A DNA stretch of 64,000 nucleotides from Arsenicicoccus bolidensis DSM 15745. GTDB taxonomy: Bacteria; Actinomycetota; Actinomycetes; Actinomycetales; Dermatophilaceae. The stretch covers positions 1-64,000 of the forward strand of contig NZ_AUFG01000006.1 of the NCBI RefSeq assembly GCF_000426385.1, in the 5' to 3' direction. The position numbers and the translations under genes were made by a program. Numbering within the stretch: position 1 is the first letter of the stretch; the number at the start of each line of letters is the position of its first letter. This document shows, piece after piece, positions 1 through 8,502 of this stretch. The notes under the pieces are model-generated. The model did no database searches and was not told where the DNA came from. It saw only the letters and a program-made list of their open reading frames with translations.

Positions 1-543
1 AATCCATCCTCCGTCCCCAGTCTCGGCGCGCATCCCCCGTCTTGAGCTGCAGCACGAGACGAAGGACGGCAGGACAGACGGGGGACGGACCCTGAGACAG
101 GGGATGGCGGCGCAGACGCGAGGACACGGCGTCAGCGGAGCGGCGGCGTGGTCGGCGGAGCCGGAGCGGCGGCGTGGCGCCGGAGCCGGGGCGGTGATGC
201 GGGCCGGCCGAATCCATCCTCCGTCTGATGCTCCGTCCCCAGTCTCGGCGCGCATGCCCCGTCTTGAGCTGCAGCACGAGACGAAGGACGGCAGGACAGA
301 CGGGGGACGGACCCTGAGACGGGAGATGGCGGCGCAGACGCAAGGACACGGCGTCAGCGCAGCGGCGACGGGGACGCCGGAGCCGGGGCGGCGGTGCGGG
401 CCGGCCGAATCCATCCTCCGTCTGATGCTCCGTCCCCAGTCTCGGCGCGCATCCCCCGCCTTGAGCTGCAGCACGAGACGAAGGACGCCAGGACAGACGG
501 GGGACGGCCCCTGAGACAGGGGATGGCGGCGCAGACGCGGGGG
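1..543. repeat. Three tandem copies of a ~200 bp hairpin-forming repeat
   Basis: The stretch before the first gene is three imperfect copies of one unit. Copies begin with the same 13 bases at 1, 211 and 408, and the block atggcggcgcagacg recurs at 104, 325 and 523. Each copy carries a 24 bp near-palindrome (38-61, 260-283, 457-480) centred on gctgcagc, flanked by nested arms (tcccccgtct pairs with agacggggga; ccccagtctc nearly pairs with gagacagggg), so one long stem is possible. The first copy lacks 12 bases present in the others and has an insertion. Open frames across it are not believable genes because they follow the repeat. The left edge is cut by the window, so more copies may lie outside. 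Confidence 0.85.
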
Positions 544-1356
544 TCAGCGGATGCGGCCGGAGCGCACGAGCTCGCCCACCGGCACGGAGCTCAGCCCTCG
601 CGCGGCCAGGGCCTCCAGCAGGTGCGGCAGCGCCTCCACCGTCTGGTCGCGGGGGTACTCCTGGGCCCAGCGTCCCTCCACCCGGCCACCGTCGTGCGCC
701 AGGACCACCGCGCCGGGGTCGAGCGCCTCGCCCAGGCCGGTGCCCCCGACGCGCGCGCCGTCGTGCAGGCACGCCTCGAGGCAGGAGCTCCAGAAGGCCT
801 GACGCTCCCCCAGCGACCGGGCGACCTCGGCCACCGAGGCGCTGGTCCGGCCCACGGGCGGGCGCAGCAGCCGCGGCCCCGCGTCCCCGATGACCCGGCG
901 GCCGCGGGCGATCTGGTCGCGGACCTCGGCGTCGGAGATCTCCGTCAGGTGGGCGTGGTCGTGGGTGTGGTTGGCCACCTCGTGGCCCTGCGCCCGCATC
1001 CGCGCGACCAGGTCGGGGTGGGCCGCGGCGTTGGCGCCGACGACGAAGAAGGTGGCGCGGGCGTCATACCGGCGCAGGACGTCCAGGACCGCGGGGGTGT
1101 AGCGCGGGTCCGGCCCGTCGTCGAAGGTGAGCGACAGCACGGGCCGGTGGGTCCGGACATAGCTGACGCAGTCGCGGTCCGCCGCGCGGCGCGACTGCGG
1201 CGAGGAGGTGGGTCCGAGGGCGAGCTCGAACCGGCCGTCGTCCGCCACGGCGAGGCCGGCACCGGAGACGGCGCACAGCACGGCGCCGGTCAGCGCCGTC
1301 CGGCGCGACACGACGAGCGCACCCAGGCCCGACGGCCCGGTCCTCCCCACCCGCAT
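544..1356 (-). CDS. Secreted polysaccharide deacetylase (NodB/CE4 family)
   Basis: Probable metal-dependent deacetylase acting on N- or O-acetyl groups of cell-wall or surface glycan outside the membrane. The NodB motifs are in order: LTFDDGPDP (metal and base aspartates), NHTHDHAHL (two metal histidines), RPPVGR and a late VLAHDGG. A twin-arginine-like N terminus (SRRTALTG followed by a hydrophobic stretch) suggests export by Tat. I place the start at the ATG at 1356, which has a purine-rich GGGGG upstream and gives a signal peptide of normal length; the frame is open to 1449, so longer starts (1368, 1392) are possible. The stop codon lies at the edge of the repeat block at 1-543. A second CE4 protein is encoded at 8503-10155. 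Confidence 0.85.
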   Translation of the reverse strand: MRVGRTGPSGLGALVVSRRTALTGAVLCAVSGAGLAVADDGRFELALGPTSSPQSRRAADRDCVSYVRTHRPVLSLTFDDGPDPRYTPAVLDVLRRYDARATFFVVGANAAAHPDLVARMRAQGHEVANHTHDHAHLTEISDAEVRDQIARGRRVIGDAGPRLLRPPVGRTSASVAEVARSLGERQAFWSSCLEACLHDGARVGGTGLGEALDPGAVVLAHDGGRVEGRWAQEYPRDQTVEALPHLLEALAARGLSSVPVGELVRSGRIR

Positions 1357-1565
1357 GGTCCCCCGCATCCCCCGAGGCACGAACGACTCCGACTGCCCCA
1401 TCGCGCTCGGCTCGCCCGGGCGGTGCGGCCATGCTAGCGCCCGTGCCACGTGAGCGACGTCACCCCTGTGTCGGAGGTCTCAGACCCCTATCGCCGTGAG
1501 GTGACCCGCCAGTAGCGTCCCGGGTGAGGCGGCACGCAGTGGTGCCCCATGCCCGAGGAGCAGAC

Positions 1566-2918
1566 ATGACGAACGACGCCATGACCGCCATCCGCGACGC
1601 CATCCTGAGCGGGGACCGGTCGGCCGAGACCTACGCCGGCCTGGCCGTCCCCGAGTCCTACCGGGCCGTCACGGTGCACAAGGACGAGGTCGGCATGTTC
1701 GAGGGTCGCGCGAGCCGGGACAAGGACCCCCGCGAGAGCCTGCACCTCGACGAGGTCCCCCTGCCCGAGCTGGCGCCCGGCGAGGCGCTCGTGGCCGTCA
1801 TGGCGAGCTCGATCAACTACAACACCGTGTGGACCTCGATCTTCGAGCCGGTCCCGACGTTCGGCTTCCTCGAGCGCTACGGCCGCACGAGCGACGCGGG
1901 CAAGCGCCACGACCTGCCCTACCACGTCGTGGGGTCGGACCTGTCCGGGATCGTGCTGCGCACCGGGCCGGGCGTGCACATCTGGGCCCCCGGCACCGAG
2001 GTCGTCGCCCACTGCCTGTCGGTCGAGCTGGAGCACCACGACGGGCACAACGACACGATGCTCGACCCCGAGCAGCGGATCTGGGGCTTCGAGACCAACT
2101 TCGGCGGCCTCGCGCAGCTGGCGATCGTCAAGGCCAACCAGCTCATGCCCAAGGCCGAGCACCTCACCTGGGAGGAGGCCGCATCCCCCGGCCTGGTCAA
2201 CTCCACGGCCTACCGCCAGCTCATCTCGCGCAACGGCGCTGGCATGAAGCTCGGTGACCGCGTGCTCGTCTGGGGCGCCTCGGGCGGCCTCGGGTCCTAC
2301 GCCACGCAGATGGCCCTGGCCGGTGGCGCGACCCCGATCTGCGTCGTCTCCTCCCCGGAGAAGGCCGAGATCTGCCGCAAGATGGGCGCCGAGCTGGTCA
2401 TCGACCGCAACGCCGAGGGCTACCGGTTCTGGAAGGACGAGCAGACCCAGGACCCCAAGGAGTGGAAGCGCCTGGGCGCCAAGATCCGAGAGCTGACCAA
2501 CGGCCACGACCCGGACATCGTCTTCGAGCACCCCGGCCGCGAGACCTTCGGCGCCTCGGTCTACGTCACGCGCAAGGGCGGCACGATCGTGACCTGCGCC
2601 TCGACGTCCGGATACATGCACGAGTTCGACAACCGCTACCTGTGGATGAACCTCAAGTCCATCGTCGGCTCGCACTTCGCCAACTACCGCGAGGCCTGGG
2701 AGGCCAACTCCCTCATCCGCCGCGGCCTGATCCACCCGACGCTGTCCAAGACCTACGCGATGGACGAGGTCGGTCAGGCGGCGCTCGACGTCCACCGCAA
2801 CGCCCACCAGGGCAAGGTCGGGGTCCTCACCCTCGCCCCCGAGCAGGGCCTCGGGGTTTCCAGGCCCGAGATGCGGGCCGAGCTCCAGACCGAGATCGAC
2901 CGGTTCCGCGACGTCTGA
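1566..2918 (+). CDS. ccr: Crotonyl-CoA carboxylase/reductase
   Basis: Catalyses NADPH-dependent reductive carboxylation of crotonyl-CoA to ethylmalonyl-CoA, the key step of the ethylmalonyl-CoA pathway for C2 assimilation and a source of polyketide extender units. The 450-residue medium-chain dehydrogenase/reductase fold has the nucleotide-binding motif WGASGGLGSY (237-246). Residues corresponding to the known CO2-binding set of Ccr appear to be present: Asn in SSINYN (about 84), Phe-Glu in WGFETN (175-176) and His in GSHFAN (370). I chose the ATG at 1566, preceded by GAGGAG, over an upstream in-frame ATG at 1524. A perfect hairpin follows the stop. Ethylmalonyl-CoA mutase and 3-hydroxybutyryl-CoA dehydrogenase genes lie within 15 kb. 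Confidence 0.95.
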   Translation: MTNDAMTAIRDAILSGDRSAETYAGLAVPESYRAVTVHKDEVGMFEGRASRDKDPRESLHLDEVPLPELAPGEALVAVMASSINYNTVWTSIFEPVPTFGFLERYGRTSDAGKRHDLPYHVVGSDLSGIVLRTGPGVHIWAPGTEVVAHCLSVELEHHDGHNDTMLDPEQRIWGFETNFGGLAQLAIVKANQLMPKAEHLTWEEAASPGLVNSTAYRQLISRNGAGMKLGDRVLVWGASGGLGSYATQMALAGGATPICVVSSPEKAEICRKMGAELVIDRNAEGYRFWKDEQTQDPKEWKRLGAKIRELTNGHDPDIVFEHPGRETFGASVYVTRKGGTIVTCASTSGYMHEFDNRYLWMNLKSIVGSHFANYREAWEANSLIRRGLIHPTLSKTYAMDEVGQAALDVHRNAHQGKVGVLTLAPEQGLGVSRPEMRAELQTEIDRFRDV

Positions 2919-2931
2919 GCCGTATGACGAG

Positions 2932-2973
2932 GGGCCCGGCCGCCCGCGTGTGACCCACGTGGCGGCCGGGCCC
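2932..2973 (+). terminator. Intrinsic terminator after ccr
   Basis: Perfect 13 bp inverted repeat (gggcccggccgcc at 2932-2944, complement at 2961-2973) with a 16-base loop, starting 14 bases after the ccr stop. There is no long T-run, as is usual in high-GC actinobacteria. It also shows that an in-frame GTG at 2950, inside the stem-loop, is not the start of the next gene. Confidence 0.8.
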
Positions 2974-2979
2974 GCGTCA

Positions 2980-2985
2980 TACCCT
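2980..2985 (+). promoter_or_regulatory. -10 hexamer TACCCT of a probable leaderless promoter
   Basis: TACCCT lies 6 bases before the GTG at 2992, which has no Shine-Dalgarno sequence. That spacing would put the transcription start on or beside the start codon. Confidence 0.5.
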
Positions 2986-2991
2986 CGGACC

Positions 2992-4320
2992 GTGAGGATC
3001 CCCCTGGTCGACCGGACGGTCGCGGCACGGCGACGCTGGCACGCCTATCGCGCCCGCCAGCGCGAGGCCCTGGCCGAGAGCAACCGGATCAGGGGCGACG
3101 CCGCCGACCTCCCGGTGGGCGGGGACGCGGGCGAGGGTGTGGGCGGGGACGTGGGCGGCGGCGTGGACACCACGCTGACCGGCGGGACGGTCGAGCCGAC
3201 GGCGTCAGGGACCGGCGACCCGACCACCACGACGACCACGTCCGGCGCGACACCTTCGGCCCCCACGCGGACGGGCGTCCCGCTCATCCATCAGTCGCCG
3301 TTCACCGTCGGCTTCGTCGGCGCCATCGGCGTGCTCGCCGCCGCGACGCTGTGGAGCATGATCGGCGCGCTCAGCCTCACGCTGACCCTGCTGACCGTCG
3401 CGTTCTTCCTCACCCTCGCCCTCGACCCGCTGGTCCAGCGGCTCGTGACGGGTGGGCTGCGCCGCGGCGCCGCGGTCGGGATCGTGTTCCTCGGCCTGCT
3501 CGTCGTCTTCGCGCTCCTGGCGGGCCTCGTCGTCCCGCCGGTCGTCGAGCAGTCCTCCGCCCTGATCAAGAACGCCCCCGACTACGTCACCCAGCTCCTC
3601 GGCCAGCCCTGGGTGCAGAACCTCGACAAGGACTACAACCTCACGGCGCAGGTGCAGCAGCAGCTCACCGAGCGGCTGCGCGACCAGACCTTCCTGTCCA
3701 CGGTGGCGGGCGGGCTCATCGGGGCGGGGCAGGCGCTCGGCAGCGGCATCTTCCAGACCTTCACGGTCCTCATCCTCACGCTGTACTTCCTCGCCAGCCT
3801 GCCCACGACCAAGAAGGCGGCGTACGCGGTCGTCCCGGCCAGCCGTCGCGCCCGCGTCGTCTACCTCTCCGAGGAGATGATGCGTCGGGTCGGCAGCTAT
3901 GCGATCGGTCAGGTGGGCGTGGCGACGATCAACGGCCTCCTCAGCTGGATCGCCATGCGGATCCTTGACGTCTCGTATGCCGAGGTGCTCGCCGTCACGG
4001 TCGCGTTCCTCGGGCTGATCCCCATGGTCGGAGCCACCCTGGGTGGAGCGCTCGTGACCGGCGCCGGCCTGATCCAGAGCCCCCAGACAGGGCTGATCCT
4101 GCTCGTCTACTACGTGATCTACCAGCAGGTCGAGAACTACATCATCGTGCCGCGGATCATGCAGCGCACCGTGGCGGTGCCCGGGGCGGTCACGGTGGTC
4201 GCGGCCCTCGCCGGCGGCACGCTGCTGGGCATGCTGGGTGCGCTGCTGGCGATCCCGACGGCCGCGGCGCTGCTCCTGCTCTACGAGGAGGTGCTCGTCC
4301 CGCGTCAGCGGCGCCTGTGA
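2992..4320 (+). CDS. AI-2E family transporter (PF01594-type permease)
   Basis: Multi-pass membrane protein of about 442 residues. After a basic N-terminal segment comes a low-complexity Gly/Thr/Pro linker (roughly residues 45-100, with a run of threonines), then the membrane core from about 110 onward with paired N-terminal helices, a soluble middle part and a C-terminal helix block ending in GTLLGMLGALLAIPTAAAL, typical of the family. Members include AI-2 exporters, Na+/H+ antiporters and many uncharacterised permeases, so the substrate cannot be named. The GTG at 2992 is preferred because the upstream GTG at 2950 is inside the ccr terminator. Confidence 0.85.
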   Translation: MRIPLVDRTVAARRRWHAYRARQREALAESNRIRGDAADLPVGGDAGEGVGGDVGGGVDTTLTGGTVEPTASGTGDPTTTTTTSGATPSAPTRTGVPLIHQSPFTVGFVGAIGVLAAATLWSMIGALSLTLTLLTVAFFLTLALDPLVQRLVTGGLRRGAAVGIVFLGLLVVFALLAGLVVPPVVEQSSALIKNAPDYVTQLLGQPWVQNLDKDYNLTAQVQQQLTERLRDQTFLSTVAGGLIGAGQALGSGIFQTFTVLILTLYFLASLPTTKKAAYAVVPASRRARVVYLSEEMMRRVGSYAIGQVGVATINGLLSWIAMRILDVSYAEVLAVTVAFLGLIPMVGATLGGALVTGAGLIQSPQTGLILLVYYVIYQQVENYIIVPRIMQRTVAVPGAVTVVAALAGGTLLGMLGALLAIPTAAALLLLYEEVLVPRQRRL

Positions 4321-4471
4321 CCTGCCGCTCACCTGCTGCCGACGCAGCGTGATGCTTCGTGATCGTGAGCGCCCGGTCCGGTGAACCTTGCGCCGCCCCC
4401 CAGCCCCAGCCGCACCCCGGACGCAACCCTGCCATAACGTGAGTGTTGTCGAGAGCGCGAGGGGGAATCGC

Positions 4472-5086
4472 ATGACGGTGGAGAGCACGACTACGCCAAC
4501 GACAACGCCGACGACCGTGCCACGACGGCCCTGGGTCAGGTGGCTGCGGACCCACCTCTCGGTGGTGGACCAGCTGCGCGAGGACCGCCAGGCTCACGAC
4601 GGCGACGTCACGACGCCAGGATTCCAGGCCGTGGCGTCGGCGCGGATCGGCGCCTGGGTGGACGCCGGCGAGGCGCCCCGGTGGGCGCGGGTCCCCGCAG
4701 ACCTGGTCAGCCGGGCCGGATATCTGATGTGCCGCAACGTCTACGGCATCGAGCTTCCCCGCACGGTCGCGCTCGGCCGGCGTGTGCGGATCGCGCACCA
4801 GAGCGGCATCGTCATCCACCCGCACGCCACGATCGGCGACGACTGCGTCATCCGGCAGAACGTCACGCTCGGCGCCGGCAGCGGCAAGCCCGAGACCTTC
4901 CGTCGGCAGGCGCCGCGCATCGGCAACGGCGTCTCCATCGGCGCTGGCTGCGCGATCGTCGGGGGTGTCCGGGTCGGCGACGGGGCCAACCTCGGGCCCA
5001 ACACCACGATCATGACCAACGTCCCCGAGGGCGCCACCGTCGTGGACCAGCAGCCCCGGGTCCTGCGCATCCCCACGGTCCGCTGA
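4472..5086 (+). CDS. Serine O-acetyltransferase-like hexapeptide acyltransferase
   Basis: A 204-residue protein with a left-handed beta-helix domain. The segment HQSGIVIHPHATIGDDCVI followed by QNVTLGAGSG is the CysE-type catalytic and coenzyme A signature, and hexapeptide repeats continue to the C terminus. A Thr/Pro-rich N-terminal tail precedes it. The ATG at 4472 has GAGGGGG upstream. The stop overlaps the ATG of the FkbH-like gene (TGATG), so translation of the two is probably coupled. Its context with FkbH and an acyl carrier protein suggests it may transfer a carrier-bound acyl group rather than make O-acetylserine; that is inference, and a normal serine acetyltransferase role is not excluded. 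Confidence 0.8.
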   Translation: MTVESTTTPTTTPTTVPRRPWVRWLRTHLSVVDQLREDRQAHDGDVTTPGFQAVASARIGAWVDAGEAPRWARVPADLVSRAGYLMCRNVYGIELPRTVALGRRVRIAHQSGIVIHPHATIGDDCVIRQNVTLGAGSGKPETFRRQAPRIGNGVSIGAGCAIVGGVRVGDGANLGPNTTIMTNVPEGATVVDQQPRVLRIPTVR

Positions 5087-7029
5087 TGGCCGGGGAGCTG
5101 ATCGCCCGCGCCCGCGGCCAGCTGGCCGAGCACGACCTCGCGCAGGGCCTCGCCACCCTGGGGCGGGTGGCCACCGAGACGGACGACCTGACCACCTGGC
5201 TCGCCGCCGACCGCCTCCTCGGGCAGCTGTGGCAGCGCGCGGACGGGCACGACGCCCCTCCCGGGCTGCGCAGGACCGTGCGCCTCGCCCTCCTGAGCAG
5301 CCACACGAGCGGCCAGCTCGCGGTCGCGCTGCGGGTGGCGGCGCTCGCGCACGGCATCCGGCTGGAGGTCCACGAGACCCCTTACCGGGCCTACGAGGAG
5401 CAGGTGCACGATCCGACGTCGGCGCTCTACGCCTTCGGGCCGGACGTGGTGGCCCTCGTGATCGACCGCCGTGACCTGCACCTGCCGCCGATCAGCGACG
5501 ACCCGGTGGTGGACGTCGCCGCCGAGGTCTCCCGCTGGACGCGCCTGTGGCAGGTGCTGCAGGAGCGCACCGGCGCCCGGATCGTGCAGACGACCTTCGT
5601 CCCGCCCACCGACGACCCCTACGCAGGCCTGGCCTTCGCGTCGCCGGGTGGCCGCGTCGCGATGATCCGCCGCCTCGGGCTGGAGCTGGCGGCAGCAGCC
5701 CCCGACGGCGTGCACCTCGTGGATGCCGAGACGGTGGCCGCCCGGGTCGGCGAGGCGCAGTGGCACGACCCGCGCTACTGGTACCACTCCAAGCACGCCG
5801 TCGGCCTGGCGGCGCTCCCCACCCTCGCCACCGCGATCCTCGACGTCACGGCCTCGGCCCTGGGGCTCGGACGCAAGGTCGTCGTGCTGGACCTGGACAA
5901 CACGTTGTGGGGCGGTGTCGTCGGCGAGGACGGCGTCGGCGGGATCCAGCTCGGATCGGGAGCCGCCGGCGAGGCCTACGTCGACCTCCAGGCCTGGCTC
6001 AAGGAGCTCACCCGCCGAGGCATGCTGCTCGCGGTCGTCAGCAAGAACAACCCCGACGACGCACGGGAGCCCTTCGAACGCCACCCGGACATGCGGCTGA
6101 CCCTGGACGACATCGTCGCCTTCGAGGCCTCCTGGGACGACAAGCCGCTCGCCGTGCAGCGCGTGGCCGCGCACCTGGACCTCGGGCTCGACGCCCTGGT
6201 CTTCGTCGACGACAACCCCGTCGAGCGGGAGGCCGTGAGGCAGGCGCTGCCCCAGGTCGGTGTCGTCGAGCTGCCGGCCGCACCGACCGAGTACCTCCGC
6301 ACCATCGCTCGGTTCCCGGGGCTGCAGGCCGTCGCCCTGACGCACGAGGACACCCGCCGCACCGCGCAGTACCGCGCCCGCGCACAGGCCGGCGCGTTCG
6401 CCGCGCAGGCCGGCTCTCGGGAGGACTTCCTCGCCGGGCTCGAGCTCGCGGCCACGATCGAGCCGTTGGACGAGGTCAACGCCCAGCGGATCGTGCAGCT
6501 CATCGGCAAGACCAACCAGTTCAACCTCACCGGCCGACGGCATTCGGCGGCCGACGTGGAGCGTCTCGCCGGCGTCGACCGGGCCGTCGTGTGGGGGATG
6601 CGCGTGCGGGACCGTTTCGACGACCACGGCCTGGTCGCGGCGCTCGTCGCCGTGCCGGACGGGGACGACCTGGTCGTGGACACCTTCGTGATGTCCTGCC
6701 GCGTGATCGGGCGCACCGTCGAGCAGAGCCTGCTCGTCGCACTGGCCGAGCACGCCCGCGACGCCGGGTTCGCGCGCCTGCGCGGCGAATTCGTGCCCAC
6801 CGCAAAGAACACCCCCTCGCGAGACGTCTACCGGTCCAGCGGGTTCACCCGCGACGAGCGTCGTGCCGACGCTGCCGACGCGGGCGTCAGGCCCGACGCT
6901 GCCGACGCCGCACCCCGGCCTCAGGACCCGGACGCCCCGCAGACCTGGAGCCTCGACCTCACCCGGCCCCTCCCGCAGCCGCCGACCTATGTCGCCGTCG
7001 CGCTGCCTGCCCTGAAGGAGCATCGATGA
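5086..7029 (+). CDS. FkbH-like HAD-IIIC family protein (glyceryl-ACP synthase type)
   Basis: A 647-residue protein. The N-terminal part (about 1-260) has an SGNH-hydrolase-like region; the middle has the HAD signature VVLDLDNTLWGG (about residue 265), then SKNN and VFVDDNPVER; the C-terminal part is a GNAT-like region ending with the SSGFTRDE segment. FkbH proteins take D-1,3-bisphosphoglycerate, dephosphorylate it and load glyceryl onto an acyl carrier protein. The next gene is exactly such a carrier and overlaps this one by four bases (ATGA). The extreme C terminus carries an unusual Ala/Asp-rich tail. No polyketide synthase is in the window. Confidence 0.85.
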   Translation: MAGELIARARGQLAEHDLAQGLATLGRVATETDDLTTWLAADRLLGQLWQRADGHDAPPGLRRTVRLALLSSHTSGQLAVALRVAALAHGIRLEVHETPYRAYEEQVHDPTSALYAFGPDVVALVIDRRDLHLPPISDDPVVDVAAEVSRWTRLWQVLQERTGARIVQTTFVPPTDDPYAGLAFASPGGRVAMIRRLGLELAAAAPDGVHLVDAETVAARVGEAQWHDPRYWYHSKHAVGLAALPTLATAILDVTASALGLGRKVVVLDLDNTLWGGVVGEDGVGGIQLGSGAAGEAYVDLQAWLKELTRRGMLLAVVSKNNPDDAREPFERHPDMRLTLDDIVAFEASWDDKPLAVQRVAAHLDLGLDALVFVDDNPVEREAVRQALPQVGVVELPAAPTEYLRTIARFPGLQAVALTHEDTRRTAQYRARAQAGAFAAQAGSREDFLAGLELAATIEPLDEVNAQRIVQLIGKTNQFNLTGRRHSAADVERLAGVDRAVVWGMRVRDRFDDHGLVAALVAVPDGDDLVVDTFVMSCRVIGRTVEQSLLVALAEHARDAGFARLRGEFVPTAKNTPSRDVYRSSGFTRDERRADAADAGVRPDAADAAPRPQDPDAPQTWSLDLTRPLPQPPTYVAVALPALKEHR

Positions 7030-7268
7030 CCGAGCCGACCACCCTCGAGCAGGTCCAGGAGATCTTTCGCGACGTCCTGGCCGATCCCGACCTCACGCTG
7101 ACGCGCGAGACCGTCGCCGACCAGGTGGACGGCTGGGACTCCCTGGCGCACGTGAGCCTCATGTTCAGCGTGGAGAACGCCTTCGGGATCCAGCTGTCCG
7201 ACGCGGAGATGTCGGGGCTGAGCGACGTCGGCGCGCTGGTCGACGTCGTGGACGCCAAGCGCGGCTGA
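7026..7268 (+). CDS. Acyl carrier protein
   Basis: An 80-residue carrier protein with the phosphopantetheine site DGWDSLAHVSL (serine 39) and acidic helices typical of discrete ACPs. The start overlaps the FkbH stop by four bases. It is probably the partner on which FkbH builds glyceryl-ACP, with the acyltransferase at 4472-5086 as a candidate acceptor enzyme. It is unlikely to be the housekeeping fatty-acid ACP because no fab genes are nearby. Confidence 0.88.
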   Translation: MTEPTTLEQVQEIFRDVLADPDLTLTRETVADQVDGWDSLAHVSLMFSVENAFGIQLSDAEMSGLSDVGALVDVVDAKRG

Positions 7269-7285
7269 GCCGCCCGCCGGCGGGC

Positions 7286-8029
7286 TCAGTCCTCGACGAC
7301 CTCGCCGTCCCACGTCGTCGGCAGGGGGCCGAAGCCCGGTCGCACCCGGGCAACGATCTCGTCCAAGGCGCGGCGGACATAGGTCTCGCCGACCCACAGG
7401 TGCTTGCACCCGTCGACGCCGACGACCTCGGCCTGCGGCACGACCGAGAACTTCTCCCGCGCCTCGGCGGGCTGCAGGTAGTCGTCGTGCTCCGGCACCA
7501 GCGCGACGAGGGGCCGCCCGTCGACCGCCCACTCCCGCAGGTGCTCGGACCCGGTCCAGCGCAGCGGCGGGCTGAGCAGGATCGCGCCCTCGATCGCCGG
7601 GTCGAGGCCGTACATCAGGGTGAGGTCCGTGCCGAAGGACCAGCCGACGAGCCAGCGGTGCGGCAGCGGCGGCGTCTCGTGGAACTCGGCGTACTCGATG
7701 GCGGCCGCCACGTCGAACCGCTCCCCCTCGGCGTGCTCGAACTCCCCCTCGCTGGTGCCGCGAGGCGAGCTCGTGCCGCGGGTGTTGAAGCGCAGCACGG
7801 CGACGTCGGCCAGGGCCGGCAGCCGGTTGGCGGCCTTCTTGTAGACGTGGCTGTCCATGAAGCCGCCGTGCGTCGGCAGGGGGTGCAGCGTCACGAGGGT
7901 CGCCACGGGGTCGCGGTCCACGGGGAGCGCGAGCTCGCCGACGAGTCGCAGCCCGTCGGCGGTGTGCAGCTCGATCTCCTCCCTGCGGGACGGGAGGACG
8001 GTGTTGGCACGGATCTCGTGGCTGGGCAA
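7286..8029 (-). CDS. Alpha/beta hydrolase, dienelactone-hydrolase-like
   Basis: About 247 residues. Features are an early HPLPTHGG oxyanion-type segment, the nucleophile elbow GWSFGTD, the acid region PEHDDYLQP and the late histidine in GCKHLWVG, giving a plausible Ser-Asp-His triad. The domain resembles small bacterial serine hydrolases of the YqiA/dienelactone type. I chose the TTG at 8029 because AGAGGAG lies ten bases upstream; the frame extends to 8266 but that part is low-complexity. Substrate unknown. It converges on the acyl carrier protein gene with 17 bases between stops. Confidence 0.75.
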   Translation of the reverse strand: MPSHEIRANTVLPSRREEIELHTADGLRLVGELALPVDRDPVATLVTLHPLPTHGGFMDSHVYKKAANRLPALADVAVLRFNTRGTSSPRGTSEGEFEHAEGERFDVAAAIEYAEFHETPPLPHRWLVGWSFGTDLTLMYGLDPAIEGAILLSPPLRWTGSEHLREWAVDGRPLVALVPEHDDYLQPAEAREKFSVVPQAEVVGVDGCKHLWVGETYVRRALDEIVARVRPGFGPLPTTWDGEVVED

Positions 8030-8159
8030 GGGGGTTCGGCTCCTCTGACGGTAGGGGCGGGGTCTGGGCGGCGGGCGGTGTGTCGGGACGATGGGCGGTC
8101 GCGGGACGGCGGGCGGTGGGGACGGACGGACGACGGGTCGACGGGCCGTATGCCGGGGG

Positions 8160-8438
8160 CTAGTGGCGGTGGTCCCGGGCGGACCAGCACGGGGTGTGCC
8201 AGTGCCGCCGGTCCGGCAGCCCTCGCAGCCCCTCGGCCGGCCACGCCACGACGTGCGCGATGGCATCGCTCAGGGTCTGCTGGCAGCCCGGGCAGCGATA
8301 GACCTTGCCCGTCGAGGCCCCACGGACGCCCCGCACGATCCACGCGCCGTCGGGGTGGACCTCACGGCGCTCCATCCCCGCCAGGCGGCCCATCGCGAGC
8401 GGGACGTGCTGCTCGCTGCGTCGGTTGGCTCGGGGCAT
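8160..8438 (-). CDS. Conserved actinobacterial zinc-ribbon-like protein
   Basis: A 92-residue protein. YRCPGC plus histidines in AHVVAW and RHWHTPCW look like a metal-binding treble-clef or ribbon. It matches a widespread small actinobacterial family of unknown function, sometimes misnamed ATP/GTP-binding protein. The ATG at 8438 is preferred over the longer open frame because the conserved part starts at MPRANRR and a GACAAT hexamer sits 6 bases upstream, compatible with leaderless expression. The 8030-8159 gap downstream is GC-rich with no visible gene. Confidence 0.7.
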   Translation of the reverse strand: MPRANRRSEQHVPLAMGRLAGMERREVHPDGAWIVRGVRGASTGKVYRCPGCQQTLSDAIAHVVAWPAEGLRGLPDRRHWHTPCWSARDHRH

Positions 8439-8502
8439 GCGCCCATTGTCGCAAAAGCTGTGGCCGCAGGCGCGCACCCGCCGTCGGGCCGGACCCCCTC
8501 GA

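Noticed and set aside
104-514. Open frames inside the left-end repeat block
   Set aside because: They follow the tandem repeat and encode repetitive low-complexity peptide without a ribosome site.
1-543. CRISPR array
   Set aside because: Units are about 200 bp and similar throughout; there are no short repeats with unique spacers and no cas genes.
2950-2992. Upstream GTG start for the AI-2E-type transporter
   Set aside because: It lies inside the ccr terminator hairpin; the GTG at 2992 has a -10 at leaderless spacing.
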